Assembly: GCA_032716605.1 (NCBI GenBank)
Contig: CM064485.1
Location: forward strand, 28,609,558-28,673,557
DNA length: 64,000 nt
Origin: Paralithodes platypus
Taxonomy: Eukaryota > Arthropoda > Malacostraca > Decapoda > Lithodidae
Direction of reading: 5' to 3'
This document shows positions 51,400 to 63,060 of this stretch, one piece after another. The notes under the pieces were generated by a model. That model ran no database searches and had not been told where the DNA came from. It saw nothing but the letters and a program-made list of their open reading frames with translations. Position 1 is the stretch's first letter. Each line of letters begins with the position of its first letter. Made by a program: the position numbers and the translations under genes.

Positions 51400-54300
51400 A
51401 CCTACCTCTGATTGGGTATATCCTAGTGTTTACTATACCCCTTTGAAAGGACATTAGCCTAACCGGCAAGAGTTGTATTATCGGGCACCTACCTCTGACC
51501 GGGTATATCCTAATGTTTACTATACCCCTTTGAAAGGACATTAGCCTAACCTAACAACCTTACCTAACCTATCCTAGTACTGTATTGTAGGTGGGGGCTC
51601 CTGCCCCCACACCCCCGCTGTTTGACATCAACTCACGTGTTTACACGACGTACGCCTGGTAACACAACTCGGAAAATATAACCGAAACTACAGTACCACT
51701 AATTTCCCCATGGTTTTTCTTTTTGGTTTTAGGTAGCCTAGTTTTCATCATTATACAGTAGGCCTAGTTGAAATTAGTTACAATCCCCGGAAAACTTTAT
51801 TTCTCCCATTATCCACCGATCTTAGAACACTCAGATGTAAGTCATTTGCAGAGTAGCCTAAATAGGCCTAGGCCCTATACCTTTTTTGCCTTTGGGTACA
51901 GGATGGGTTGAAGGGGGGCTTTGCCCCCCTCATCCCACCATGAATTTTCAGCATCTATTTTAACAGTAGGGGTCTTAATAAGAGTTTCACTGCCGTCAAT
52001 AGGGAGATTTTATAGCGAGTTTTTTGTTTTTACAGTACTTTATATAGGCCTAGTGCACATAAAATGTATCTCCGGAGGTTGAAACACATTTTAATATGAT
52101 CTTTGCAACATCCTTATTATATAATAGCCTTCAAATATTGAGAAATAATTAGTGGTAGTTTCGGTAATAAGTACCCACAACTCATTCCAAAATTATTTAC
52201 GAGTCAAAGATTATATAGGCTAGCCTATAGGCCTAGGACTAAGGACATAATTATCGTGGTAGCCTACTTGAAATTTTGGTTCAATGTTATTTTAATAGGC
52301 CCTAGGCCTAGGCTACCACAAATTTTGTTGATATATTTGAAGATAAATATTGAATCTATATGCTCTAAACATCATAAGAAAATTTGTTTTAACCCTCGGC
52401 AAAACCTAATAAAAAAGTAGGGTTAGCCTATACTGATGTTTTGGACCGAGAGTTAGCCCATCGATCTTTTTAGGCCTAATAGGTCCGGTAGAGCATATAC
52501 ATCATTGTTATATATAATAGGTCCGGTAGAGCATATACATCATTGTTATATATATATGTCATTAAGAGCTGAAATGTATTAGACTAGGCTATAGCCTAGG
52601 CTAAGGGAGACAAAAAAAATACACTAAAAATACATATATACTGCAAAACAATCAGTTTTTCAGCCAGTACCCAACCAGCGGGGGTGTGGGGGCGGCAGCC
52701 CCCACCCATATACTAGGTTAGGTTAGGTTAGGTTGTTAAGTTAGGCTAATAGCACATAGCCTATAGGCTATAGGCCTAGTGTTGTTTTATACTGAAGAGG
52801 AGCTGAAATGAGTATTTACCCATTAGCCTATCCAACATTCTAAAAACATGCCCCCCACTAGTGGGAAGGGTTATGAAGTTCAGGGAAAAGGAGGGGTTAA
52901 AAGCGTAAAAATACAATAATATACCGGTAGCGTTTTGTATCAAACTTGGCTCGCGTTTTCCCAAATTGCAAACCCATAAAACCCAATTTTGTGAATACCC
53001 GAGCCAACTTTTGACGAAAGCTGGCTCGGATTTCACGGGGTGGAGTAGTTAGTTATGTAGAGCAGATTAACCAGACCACTGAGCTCCATACGGAACTCTC
53101 ATAGGTCATAGGTCATAGGTCTCATAACGGGGTGGAGTAGGTGGCCTAATATATTAGGTTATAAAAATAGTCAACTTTGGGAAGACATTAGCCTAACCTA
53201 ACAACCTTACCTAACCTAACCTAGTATTATGGATGGCCACACTCCCGCTGGTTGAGTTAGGCTATGCTTTTTTTTTTTTTTTTTTTTTTTTTATAAATGT
53301 GCTAGGCTATTAGCCTAACCTAACCTATCATATGGGTGGGGGCTGCCACCCCCGCTGGTTATTTTTTTTTTTTTTTCTTTTTATATAGCCTAGGCCTAGG
53401 CTAGGCCTATCTGAAGGAAAAATAAAAAAATAAAAAAATAAAACTTACTGAAATCGCTGTCGGTCCAAAAAGTCAGGTTTACCAAAAGTAGGCCTATGGT
53501 ACTAAAATGTCTGGTAGCATTCAACGAGACTACTGCAGGACTCTTCTTCTTCTTCTTCTTACCTCTGACCAGGTATGGCTATCCTAGTGTTTACTACCCT
53601 ATACCCCTTTGAAAGGACATTAGCCTAACCGGTTCAATGTTATTTTAATAGGCTACCACGAATTTTGTTGATATAGGCCTATTTGAAGATAAATATTGAA
53701 TCTATATGCTCTAAAGATCATAATAAAATTTGTTTTAACCCTCGGCAAAACCTAATAAAAAAGTATGGTACTAACATTTCTTTTTCGTAACAAGGTTGTC
53801 AATACGGTACTTTCAGTCATCGATAGCTCTAAAGAATCTAAAGATCATATGAAAATGTGTTAAACCCTCGTAAAAGCCTAATATAAAAGTATGGTACTAA
53901 AATTTAATTTTCGTAACAAGGTTGTCAATACGGTACTTTCCCGTTATCAATGTACAATCAAGCTGAAGATTGCAGAGTAAACACCATAGACTTCATCGAT
54001 TTTTTTTTTTTCAACTTCGTATAATCGACAGCCAATTTTTTTATTTTATTAAGGGATTAGTACTCAACCAGCGGGGGTGTGGGGGCGGCAGCCCCCACCC
54101 ATAATACTAGGTTATGTTAGGTAAGGTTGTTAGGTTAGGCTAATGTCTTTTCAAATCACTATGGGGAGCGAGCGTGTCGATAGGCCTAATGGGGAAAATA
54201 GGTTTTCCCGAGATTTCTAATTAATTACAAACACTATATATTGATGCAAATGACCAATTTTGTTTATAAAAAACACTCGGAAAATTTGTGGTAGGCCTAT

Positions 54301-54400
54301 TAAAATAACATTTTTCCGCCTAACCTAACAACCTTACCTAACCTAACCTAGTATTATAGGTGGGGGCTGCTGCCCCCACACCCCCGCTTTGACTTAGATT
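51400..54400. repeat. Cluster of R1/R2 repeat fragments with TTAGG-like strings
   Basis: Fragments of R1 (CCAGCGGGGGTGTGGGGGCG or its inverse) occur near 51590-51620, 52675-52710, 53330-53350, 54060-54100 and 54355-54390, mostly joined to AGGTTAGGTTAGGTTG or its inverse. R2 fragments occur near 52328, 53690 and 53830. T- or A-rich runs lie at 53270-53290 and 53358-53375. No gene is seen. Confidence 0.7.
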
Positions 54401-54654
54401 TTTGGTGTATTTGTCTGTGAAGTGGGTATTTTTCAATTTGTTGACAACGAAAATCCTCCATGCGGACTAGCCTATATGGAGAAAAATATGGCGAATCTAT
54501 TGGTGCCTATTTTCCCTAATAAATTGTTTCTCATAACGTCGCACTAGGCCTAGTGTCCTTGAATATTATCAAATGTCTTTTTCATAACAAGGTTGTCAAT
54601 ACGGTACTTCCAGGGTAGCATTCAAGGAGATTACTGCAGGACTCGGTGAGTCGG

Positions 54655-55072
54655 TAGCATTCAAGGAGACTACAGCAGGACTCTTCTTCTTCTTCTTACC
54701 TCTGACCAGGTATAGGGGCTATCCTAGTGTTTACTAAATTACTAGCCTAGGCCTAGGCCTATACCCCTTTGATAGGACATTAGATTAGCCAAACCTAACA
54801 ACCTTACCTAACCCTAGGGCCCTAGCTAGTATTATGGGTGGGGGCTGCCGCGGCGCCGCCCCCACAGTCCACACCCCTGCTATTTGACATCTTTGACAGA
54901 TTTTTTGTATTTTTCTGTGAAATCGGGTTTTTTCAAGTGTCGATAACGAAATTCCTCCATGCGGACTAGGCTATAAGGAGAAAAATATGGCGAGTCTATT
55001 GGTCCCTATTTTCCCTAGGCCTAATAAATTGTTTCTAATAAGGCGGATGTAGGCTAGTGTCCTTGAAGATTA
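54655..55072. repeat. MITE family R1, copy 2 (inverted)
   Basis: From ATTCAAGGAGACTACAGCAG to GTGTCCTTGAAGATTATC; an inverse of 40559-40908 with insertions. Together these two copies define the family ends. Confidence 0.75.
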
Positions 55073-56284
55073 TCGCACTAGCCTACCCTATAGGCTAAAG
55101 AACTCATAGGCTACTCACAAGTTGGATTGGAAATAGGCTATGGTGGTACGTTGGTAAGTGGTTGATGTTAGTGCCTTATTGGGCCTTGAGGAGACTTATA
55201 TAGGCTAGTCTATAGGATAGCCTAACTTGATAAATTGGCAGGGACATTCTAGCCTATCTTATCAGTAACTAGCCTACCGTACTTGATTTAATCTTTTTAT
55301 CTTGGGTCAACAGGCCGGAGGGTCCGTTGATTAGGCCTAATCCTCTGACTTTTCAGAGAACCACTTGAAAGAAACACGTTGGTTACCTTATCTCTGATGA
55401 GTCATGGTATGATGGTATCCTATGACCGTAGCCTATGACTGTAATATTGGGTTAATGATACTGTAATCTTCATGTTTAGCCTAGGCCTAATTCAAAAGCA
55501 AAACCCTGTCCATACCTTTAAGCGTTTTGTAGTTTAGTGTATAAACGTAATAACGTATAGGCTAACTGTTTCATATAATATAACTCTTAGTCAGCTGACT
55601 GATGCAACCATGGTAGTCTTTATAACATGCATTCATTGCAACCTCGCGCAACGTTTCTTAATGTTTCTCATCTTGATAGCGTAATGGTTAGTGCGCGGAA
55701 TTTCGGTGTGTGTCCTTGGAGTGCCACACGACCACGTAGGCCTATTCATTAATCATTGATTTCATTAATTAGGTTTATTTGAGAGTTAATTGTTGAGTTA
55801 GTGATATAATGAATTACATTAAGGGTATGAGTGCATTTTGGTAGTTTTTGGGCAACTCTGCCTTCTACGATCGTTAGGCTATCCCTATGTTTACTTACCA
55901 ACAATCGTTTCTGTAATCTACCAAAACTTACCAAAAAGTATTCAAATTTACTTATCAGTTCAGTTCAGTTCAGTTGAACTGACTGCTGGTCGGGAAGCTA
56001 TGCCTTTGCAACGGCGCCTCCCTTTTGTCGTGTTTTCTGTTTTTCTAATTTAACAGTAAAATTGATTATGTGCTATGTGCTGTTTTCTTCTTTCTTGCTT
56101 GTTTTCCTTTTTTATTGTTGTTCTTGTTTCTTCTTTCACCTTTATATTTTCTTTGCAGTGTTCTTCATGTGGTGTTCCTTTGTTTTTCTCTCTTTCTCCA
56201 AAAACTATATATTGCCTTTTTGACCCTACCTGTGCTTTGTCTACTAAACATTAAGCTACCTAGTATATGGGATTCATCTTCTAT
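55073..56284. other. Non-coding spacer
   Basis: Contains a short (CAGTT)n run near 55958-55975 and a T-rich stretch at about 56070-56220. A TAGCGTAATGG sequence near 55677 resembles an RNA polymerase III A box, but no B box was seen. No gene recognised. Confidence 0.5.
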
Positions 56285-56362
56285 ATTGGGAGGTTTGACG
56301 ACCTCCCTTATAACCAAATAAGGAAAACCTCTTATTTGGTGGCAGTCTCGGAGTATCCAACG
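56285..56362. repeat. Terminal arm of DIRS C
   Basis: 78-bp inverse of 56667-56744 with one mismatch. Equivalent to 7687-7765 of DIRS A. Confidence 0.88.
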
Positions 56363-56666
56363 TAGGGCTTATGATCTTGCAGCCGCTACCACAGCGGGCC
56401 GATTTATCGGTACTCACGCGAAGTAACCAAATAATCTCTAGAGTTGCACCTCAATTCACTACTAGGCACGTTGTACACACTCCGAGACGACTAAGAAGGA
56501 AGAGAAAGCGAAGGAGAGAAAGAATTGTTATAGTTACCCATTTAATCTAGCTGCTCTCCTCTAAGCCATGCTCCATGTTCTATGAGCCTGCGCCAGGACC
56601 TGCCAAAGTATCGAGGTATCAAGTAATCAGTTTAGATTGGATCGGCATGAGGGCGGGATACTCTGT
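56363..56666. repeat. Right terminal repeat body of DIRS C
   Basis: 304-bp non-coding stretch between the two 78-bp arms, equivalent to 7353-7686 of DIRS A. No gene is seen. Confidence 0.7.
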
Positions 56667-56772
56667 CGTTGGATACTCCGAGACTGCTACCAAATAAGAG
56701 GTTTTCCTTATTTGGTTATAAGGGAGGTCGTCAAACCTCCCAATTTAGTAGCAGTCTCTACGTTTCCAACGT
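56667..56772. repeat. ICR of DIRS C: three-stem palindrome
   Basis: Outer stem CGTTGGATACTCCGAGACTG pairs imperfectly with CAGTCTCTACGTTTCCAACG (56753-56772). Inside are the hairpins ACCAAATAAG/CTTATTTGGT and GGGAGGTCG/ACCTCCC. This is the same layout as the DIRS A ICR on the opposite strand. Confidence 0.85.
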
Positions 56773-57094
56773 AGGGCTTAAATCCCAAATTGGAGGCGGA
56801 CATCCAAGAAACCTTAAAAACCCCAAGCCTTAGCAAAAGTAGATGACCAAGAAAAGACACAAATAAACAAATCAGTTTATAGGAAAAAGAGCGTAACAGT
56901 ACGGTGCATATTAAGAAAGTACATGTTACAAGTGTATCAGCCTAGGGTCGAAAATGCACAGGCAGGTAAAGGAAGAGGTCATGTCGACCTTGGAATGGCA
57001 CACCAACATGGGAAAGGTGAAGCCAATTGTAAAGTAGTACAAGAACAAACAGCACAGCACAGCATGTGGATGACCTCCGAAGACACTCTTATGT

Positions 57095-57790
57095 ACAAGA
57101 CATGGGTATACCAATACAAAAACCCGTAGACAGTATAGTCCAAACGTAATAAACCTTAAGAGTTACATCCGTAACACTAAACAGACAGTACTGTTCAGAC
57201 AAGTATTGAAAGAGAAAGTCTTTGTACAAGCATACAACCCCCCCCCCCCACCCCTGTTGTAGGGAAAGGAAGAAAACACAGTACGGGAGGAAGAGACACA
57301 GGAGACGGTGGACGTCACCACATGACACTCTGTAGTTACACGACAGGGGTAGGAGGCAGAAGCATACCAACACAAAACCCGTAGACAGTTGAGTCAGAAA
57401 GTAAAAACAAAGAGCAAAATCCTAAAGTGAAGCCAAGTGAAAAGTATTCACAAAAACACAAGGCACGGCATAGCAGGCGGACGCCATCAGACCACACTCT
57501 GGAGGTACATGACACGGGTAGGAGGCATAAGTATACCAACACAGAACCCGGAGACAGTGGAGTCAGAACGGAAAAAGTGTAAGAGTGAAAACCGTAAGTG
57601 AAGGCAGGTGTTAAGTGTTTACAAAACAAAATGGCACGGTATAGCCAGCTGACGACATCATCCGACATTCGTCATGTACAAGACATGGGTATGCGGCATA
57701 AGCATACCAAGGTAAAACCCGTAGACAGTATGTAAAAACCGTAAGAGCGACATCCTCCATACCAAACAGACATGTATTGAAAGAAAGGCT
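57095..57790. repeat. Diverged tandem repeats in the 3' part of DIRS C
   Basis: A unit of about 175-235 bp beginning near ACATGGGTAT and continuing ACCAACACAAAACCCGTAGA recurs at about 57101, 57340, 57510 and 57684. Some units include AAGTATTGAAAGAGAAAG and CTTTGTACAAGCATACAA followed by a poly-C tract. On the minus strand the frames are open but show no recognised domain. Confidence 0.75.
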
Positions 57791-57839
57791 TTGTACAAGC
57801 ATACAAAAAAGACCCCCCCCCCCCTTTGTCAGGGAAAGG

Positions 57840-59057
57840 AAGAAAATACAGCATGGGACGAAGACAGCAGGAAGAGAAGCAGGATGGATGACGAAGCAGG
57901 GAACACGTTGATGGAACGCGACCCAAGGCATATGAAACCTGGCCGTGGGCATGGAGAGGTATGTGCACACCGAAGCCCGTCCCGGCACAGTGGCACACAC
58001 AGAAGCAACGGCGTGAATCTGGCATAGCAGAAGTCCCATACGAGTCTACAGAACGAACAGAAGGGGTCAACGTGACGAACCCGAGGGTTTGGTTTGGCTA
58101 GGGTTTGGAGCCGGACGGAGCCTAAAGCAGGTCTTCAGAAAGGTGACACCCCTTGTGAGGGAGCACCAGCCCCGTCAAGGCCTCCAAGAGTACCCCAAGA
58201 GCGGGCAGGCGGCCTCGAAAGATGTAGGACCGTACATGCCGGCGAGTGTCCCAAACCAGTGATGAAGGGAACGGAACACAAATGTAACCGAGGGAGCTGT
58301 GTGCTCAGTACCCAGCGGCACGGAGCCAGTTAGGGAACCCAATCCAAGATGACTGAAGCCCTCCACGGAGACAACAGCCAGCGCCGATGAAGCATATCAG
58401 CCAAGCCGAGGTCAAAAGGCAGCAACCACCCAGCCACACAAACATTTACGACACAAAAGCCAACAAGGACCCTAGGGCCCCAATCCGGCCCAAGACGAAG
58501 CCGGAGACAGGGAGGGGAACGGAACACGGACACCAGTGTTTCAGCCGTTTGGCAACACACTTGCGGCGGCAACAGAGTTTACATGTCGGAGCAGCGGTGG
58601 GGCAGGACTTTAGTTTTCCATAGGCCAAGTGTCTAACCGACAGGAAAGTCATGTGAAGGTGCAGTCTCTTTGGAACACTGTTAAGGCTGGTGTGGTAACC
58701 GAGACTGCAGGAGCAAGTGCAGCGGGGGGGGACTCCGGCGAGTCGTGCTGAGGCACGGTTAGCACCACACCAACAACATCCACAGTGACAACTGGGCGGG
58801 GCAGTGGTGAGGTGGGACCTGATTGTCCTACAGTACACCCCAACTACCGAAAAGCAACCCGTCTGAGCCGGTACAAATGCATGTGAACGGACAAATGACG
58901 GGAACCCAGTACACGTATGTATAGCGGAGCGTACCAAGCACGGGCCGGCCACATGGGCGCGATCAACCAAACCCCGCGCCAGAAAAATCCCAGCCCGTGG
59001 AGGACGTAGCACATGAGGAGAGCGACGGGCGGAGGCAATGTGGACACCGACTGTCAC
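57840..59057 (-). pseudogene. DIRS C recombinase region remnants
   Basis: VWLIAPMWPARAWYAPL (about 58980-58930) matches the VLVAPMWPTQVWYTQL spacer of DIRS B. Further on, GALGSLLAFVS and MFVWLGGCCLL (58480-58420) follow the pattern of GALADLVGLRIVDVHVARWL in DIRS A. Beyond that, frames are open but the catalytic Arg, HxxR and Tyr motifs could not be found. The region is therefore a badly decayed tyrosine recombinase gene. Confidence 0.5.
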
Positions 59058-59081
59058 CCACTCCAGTCCGTGCCGAAGGCA

Positions 59082-59710
59082 TCAGCGGATAAGAAGACCA
59101 ACCGAAAGGCCACCTACAAGCCCGCCAGGGCAAGACAGCGATCCCGCAGGAAGAAGAACGGTACCAACAGGATCAAGGTCCGGACGACGCAAAAGCGAAG
59201 AGCCCTGACCACTCGTCGTGGTGGCGAAGACCCATGTTAGATCGGGAGCCCCACCCCCCTCACACGACGCATCTGTGGCTATCCATATGGCCGCCGGGGG
59301 AGCAGGCCAGGGCACCGCTGCCGCGAGCGAGCCCCGAGCGACCCAGTGTGATAGTCTCATATGTAGCAAGCGCGGTACCGGCCACAGCCAGTAAAGGGGG
59401 GGGCGATACAGGGAAGTGTTAGGGGACCAGTAGAACAAGGTAGTCGAGTCCAAGCTGGCCTAAAGGCACGGTCAGTGCCGCCCAAGGTAAAGATCCCAGC
59501 CGGGAAAACACCCAGAACACGGTCGTGAACGAGAACGGGCAGAACACGACAAGTGTGGACGTGGACACCCGACCCGGGAGAACAGGAGCACAGTGGAGGT
59601 CCCATGGCCCCCAGTGTGAAGGTGGGAGGACCGCCATGTGAAATAGCGATGGTGAACCCCTGGCCCGTGACACGGACGACTACAGCGAGTGTGTCCAGGA
59701 CACAATGTGT
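59082..59710 (-). pseudogene. DIRS C end of RT and start of RNase H
   Basis: LGSLPWAALTVPLGQLGLDY (from about 59500) matches SLNWVQITVPLGRLRLKRL of DIRS B, then after a frame change HWVARGSLAAAVPWPAPPAA and IWIATDASCEGG match HWVVRGTLSAAVPWTAPPPM and WVDTDASSE of DIRS A. The first RNase H Asp is replaced (ATDAS for VDTDAS keeps the second Asp). The RT palm with YxDD was not found, so a deletion or strong decay precedes this. Confidence 0.7.
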
Positions 59711-59953
59711 GGAGATGTTATCGCGACGGCACCTCCCCCATACATGGACCGGAGTACCTGGGCCACCTCCTGAGACACTGCGTCGATGACGGGGAGGGCG
59801 CCCGAGAGGAGGTTGAGACCTCCACCTCCAGGCCAGACCCTACTATACCCCGTCATGCCCACGACCGGCGTGGCTAGCGCAGGAAGTTGGGGCGGGAGAA
59901 GCCAGTGCGGGCGCTTTGCGTCAGGCCCACCACCTAGTCAATGAGACGGCCGG

Positions 59954-60676
59954 TTGAGGGGAGAGGGTATGGGCCAGGAGGAGCTACGCGCCGTGCAGAG
60001 CACAGCCTCCCTTAAGTTGTCATGGAGAAAGGAACTACCATGGCCAAACCCCCGTCCACCTGGCCGTCCTGACGAAACGGAGAGCGGGCCTCACGCTCCG
60101 GCTTGTCCCCCTCCCGTCCGAGCAAGGCAGCGGAGGACGAGGGTCCCGCAACTTGCCAGCATAGGCCACCCACAGGACGGAACGGCAAACCGGGTACGAA
60201 CGGCCACGGGAGGAGCGTATACAACGCCCCCCGCGGCCCGACCCATATCCCAAGCCCCAGGGTTCCTTGCCGGCGACGGACCACCACTCGCATGGTTGGA
60301 GGAGGACGACGAGGGCTTCGCCACGACCTCCCATTGTGCGGAGCATGTGGCGCTGAGCACAAGCAAGAAAGCCTCCTGCCAAGCCACCCTCAGGAACGTC
60401 AGTCCCGGACTTAAAAGGGCCGGCAGGAGGAGGTGGCTGTGGACGTCGGCAGGGGCTGACGAGCAGAGAAACCACCCGAACCAGTCGACGGCAATGGGTG
60501 GCGAACGTCATGGACCGGGCAGGAAAAGCGAATGCAACGCAGGGCTGAAGAACCCAGTGAAGGCCGAGGAGCGGAGCAGCAGGCCAGACACAAAAGTGGA
60601 GGCCACGGTGGGGATGGACGGTAAAAGGTCAATGAAGAAAGGAGGGAATCCAATACACAGGACCAACGCCACGTGA
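59954..60676. other. Decayed gag/pol region of DIRS C
   Basis: GC-rich sequence with long open frames on both strands (240 codons on +, 158 on -). None has a recognised domain; simultaneous opening on both strands points to base composition. By position it should hold gag and the RT N-terminus on the minus strand. Confidence 0.4.
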
Positions 60677-63060
60677 GCGGAGGCCTGGGACCTGTCAGCG
60701 AGGCTCTGTGGCGATCTAGGAGCAAGAGGCCAACTGTGGAGCGGATTCGAGGCACAGAAGGAAAGTAACAGAGGACACATCAAGGGGGGGGAAACCCAGC
60801 GAAGCAGCCGGTCCCTGGGTGCATATGAATGCAAAGGGCATAAAGAACCAGAGGAAAAAGACACGTGGTCGATTCCTGGTGACAGATACAGGGCACATCC
60901 AAGACTATAAAACCCACCTGTGGAGCGAGGTTCTAGAGAAAGAGGAAGAGGCAGATGACACCCTGCCTGTTTGGTGGAAAACGTGTGTAAACACAACGCG
61001 GAGTCAAGGCCGAACCCCCCTGGCAGTAAAAAGTCAAGTGTGAGCTACCCGACACCTAAGTGGTACAAATAGGAGGGGGAATCCAAGACACACAGGACAA
61101 TCACCATGCGAGCAGAGTCCTGGGACTAGGCAACAGGTCCCAGACTCCACCCAGTACACTAGAAGGCCGTCTGTAGGGCGGAAACGAAGCACAGGAGGAC
61201 ACAGAGGATAGGAAATCAGCCAAGTAGCCATATCCAGGACCATATGTACATGCAAACTGAGACAGGGCACCAACCCCATCAATAACCGAGAAAAAAGGCG
61301 ATGTGGCCGATTCCCAGATACAGACATACAGGGTACATCAAAAAGTAGAAAATTTGCTTGTATAGAGGAATTCTATAAAAGATGAAGAGCCAGAGGACAC
61401 CAGGAGATCCTCGCCTGTGAGGGTATCTAGGCCCGTCGGCCTTCCTCCGAAGCAGGGCGCGTCCAGGAGGTGAAGGGCAGAGAGACAAACTTCACATCGG
61501 CGGAGGTCAGAGACATCCGTGGCGTAGCAGGCCGTGCGGAGGCAGCACCCACGACTGAAAGCAGGGAGGAGCCGTCAGTACGGCACCGAAAAATGGGGGG
61601 GGAGCATCACGCACCAGTGGAGGTGAGACAGGGGAAAAGTATGAGGCAGTTGAAACCCAAGTAAGACAATATCCAGGAAGACGCCAAGTAGCAAGGAAAG
61701 TCAATTAAAAGACACCCACACAGGAGACCACAACCACCAGGGCTGGGACAAGCCCAGTTGGCAAGACCCAACCCTGGTAAACAGGTCCAAGTCCTTTGGG
61801 GAAAAAAGACCCCACCCAAAAACCTGAGAACCCTCCGGGAGAGCGGAGGGAGGAGGGGGCGAAGCGGTGAAGGTCTCGCCGGCAGGAGAGCGGGCACCAA
61901 CAGGAAGGAAAAAGGTCAAGTGTGAGCAACCCAACAGAACCCTATTAGAGTAAATAGGGAAGGGGAGGAAATCCAATACACACAGGACAATCGCCACTTT
62001 GGGTCGAGTCCTAGGACTTTTCAGGAGGTCCTGGGGGCCACCTAGTATACTAGGAGGCACCCGTAGGGCGGAAACTAGGTACCGAAGGAGGACACAAGGA
62101 AGAGGAAACAGCCAAGCAGCTGTCGTCCAAGGAGTCCTGTCCAGGTACAATGAAAAAAGGTGGCAGAAGAGGGCGCTGAAAATCAAGGCAAGCGAAAAAG
62201 CTATGTGGCCTAAGCCTTGACAAGGTATAGGGCATGACATGTCGGCCGAGAGCAGGGAGGAGCCGGCATCACAGCACTGAAAAATTGGGGAAGCATTACC
62301 CACCAGTGCAGGTGAGACAGGCAATATGAGGCAGTATAGCCAAATCAGCATGTAATACTCAGTAAGACAATATCCAGTAAGAAGGTAAGTAGCAAGTATA
62401 TCAGGAAAGTCAAATAAAAACCACCCACACCGGAGACCCTCAACGCCAGGGCTGGGACAAGCCCCTTAGCGAGGCCCAACCCTGGGAACAGGTCCAAACC
62501 AAAGTTTGGGGAAATTTGTCCCATCCGAAATACCTCAGAACCCTCTGTGAGAGCGGAGGGAGGAGGCGGCGAAGTGGCGGCGGCGGAGGGACAGCCGGCA
62601 GTAGAGCGGGCACCAGCTGGAAGGAAAAGGTCAAGTGTGAGCAACCCAACAGAACCCTATAAGTTTAAATAGGGGCGGGGAGGGAATCCAAAACACACAG
62701 GACATCGCCACTTTGGGTCGAGTCCTAGGACTTTTCAGGTGGTCCCTGGGTCCACCCAGTATACAAGGAGGCCGCCTGTAGGGCGGGAACCAGGTACAGA
62801 AGGAGGACACAAGGAACAGGACAGAAGGGATAGGAAAAACAGCCAATCAGCCGTTGTCCAAGAAGCCCTGTCCAGGTACATGAAATAGGGGGCAGAACAG
62901 GGCGCATAAACCAAGTCAAGTGAAAAAGCTATGTGGCTTAGGCCTTGACAAGGCACAGGGCACATCAAAAAGATAAAGGCGCTTGTAGGGCGGATTTAAA
63001 AAGATGAAGGAGCCGAGGACACCAGAAGACCCTTGCCTGTGTGGCGAAAAAACGTGAGTA
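60640..63060. repeat. Large degenerate tandem repeats in the leader of DIRS C
   Basis: The landmark AATCCAAKACACACAGGACA recurs at about 60648 (shorter form), 61080, 61970 and 62690. Between 61912 and 63060 two units of about 714 bp are highly similar, including GGGTCGAGTCCTAGGACTTT, AAGCTATGTGGC and GGACAAGCCC blocks. Unit spacing varies (about 430, 890 and 715 bp) through internal insertions or deletions. Confidence 0.8.

Noticed and set aside
55670..55745. Possible tRNA or tRNA-derived SINE (TAGCGTAATGG resembles an A box)
   Set aside because: No B box and no acceptor-stem pairing found.
59954..60676. 240-codon plus-strand ORF
   Set aside because: Lies antisense to DIRS C in GC-rich sequence, with open frames on both strands and no domain.
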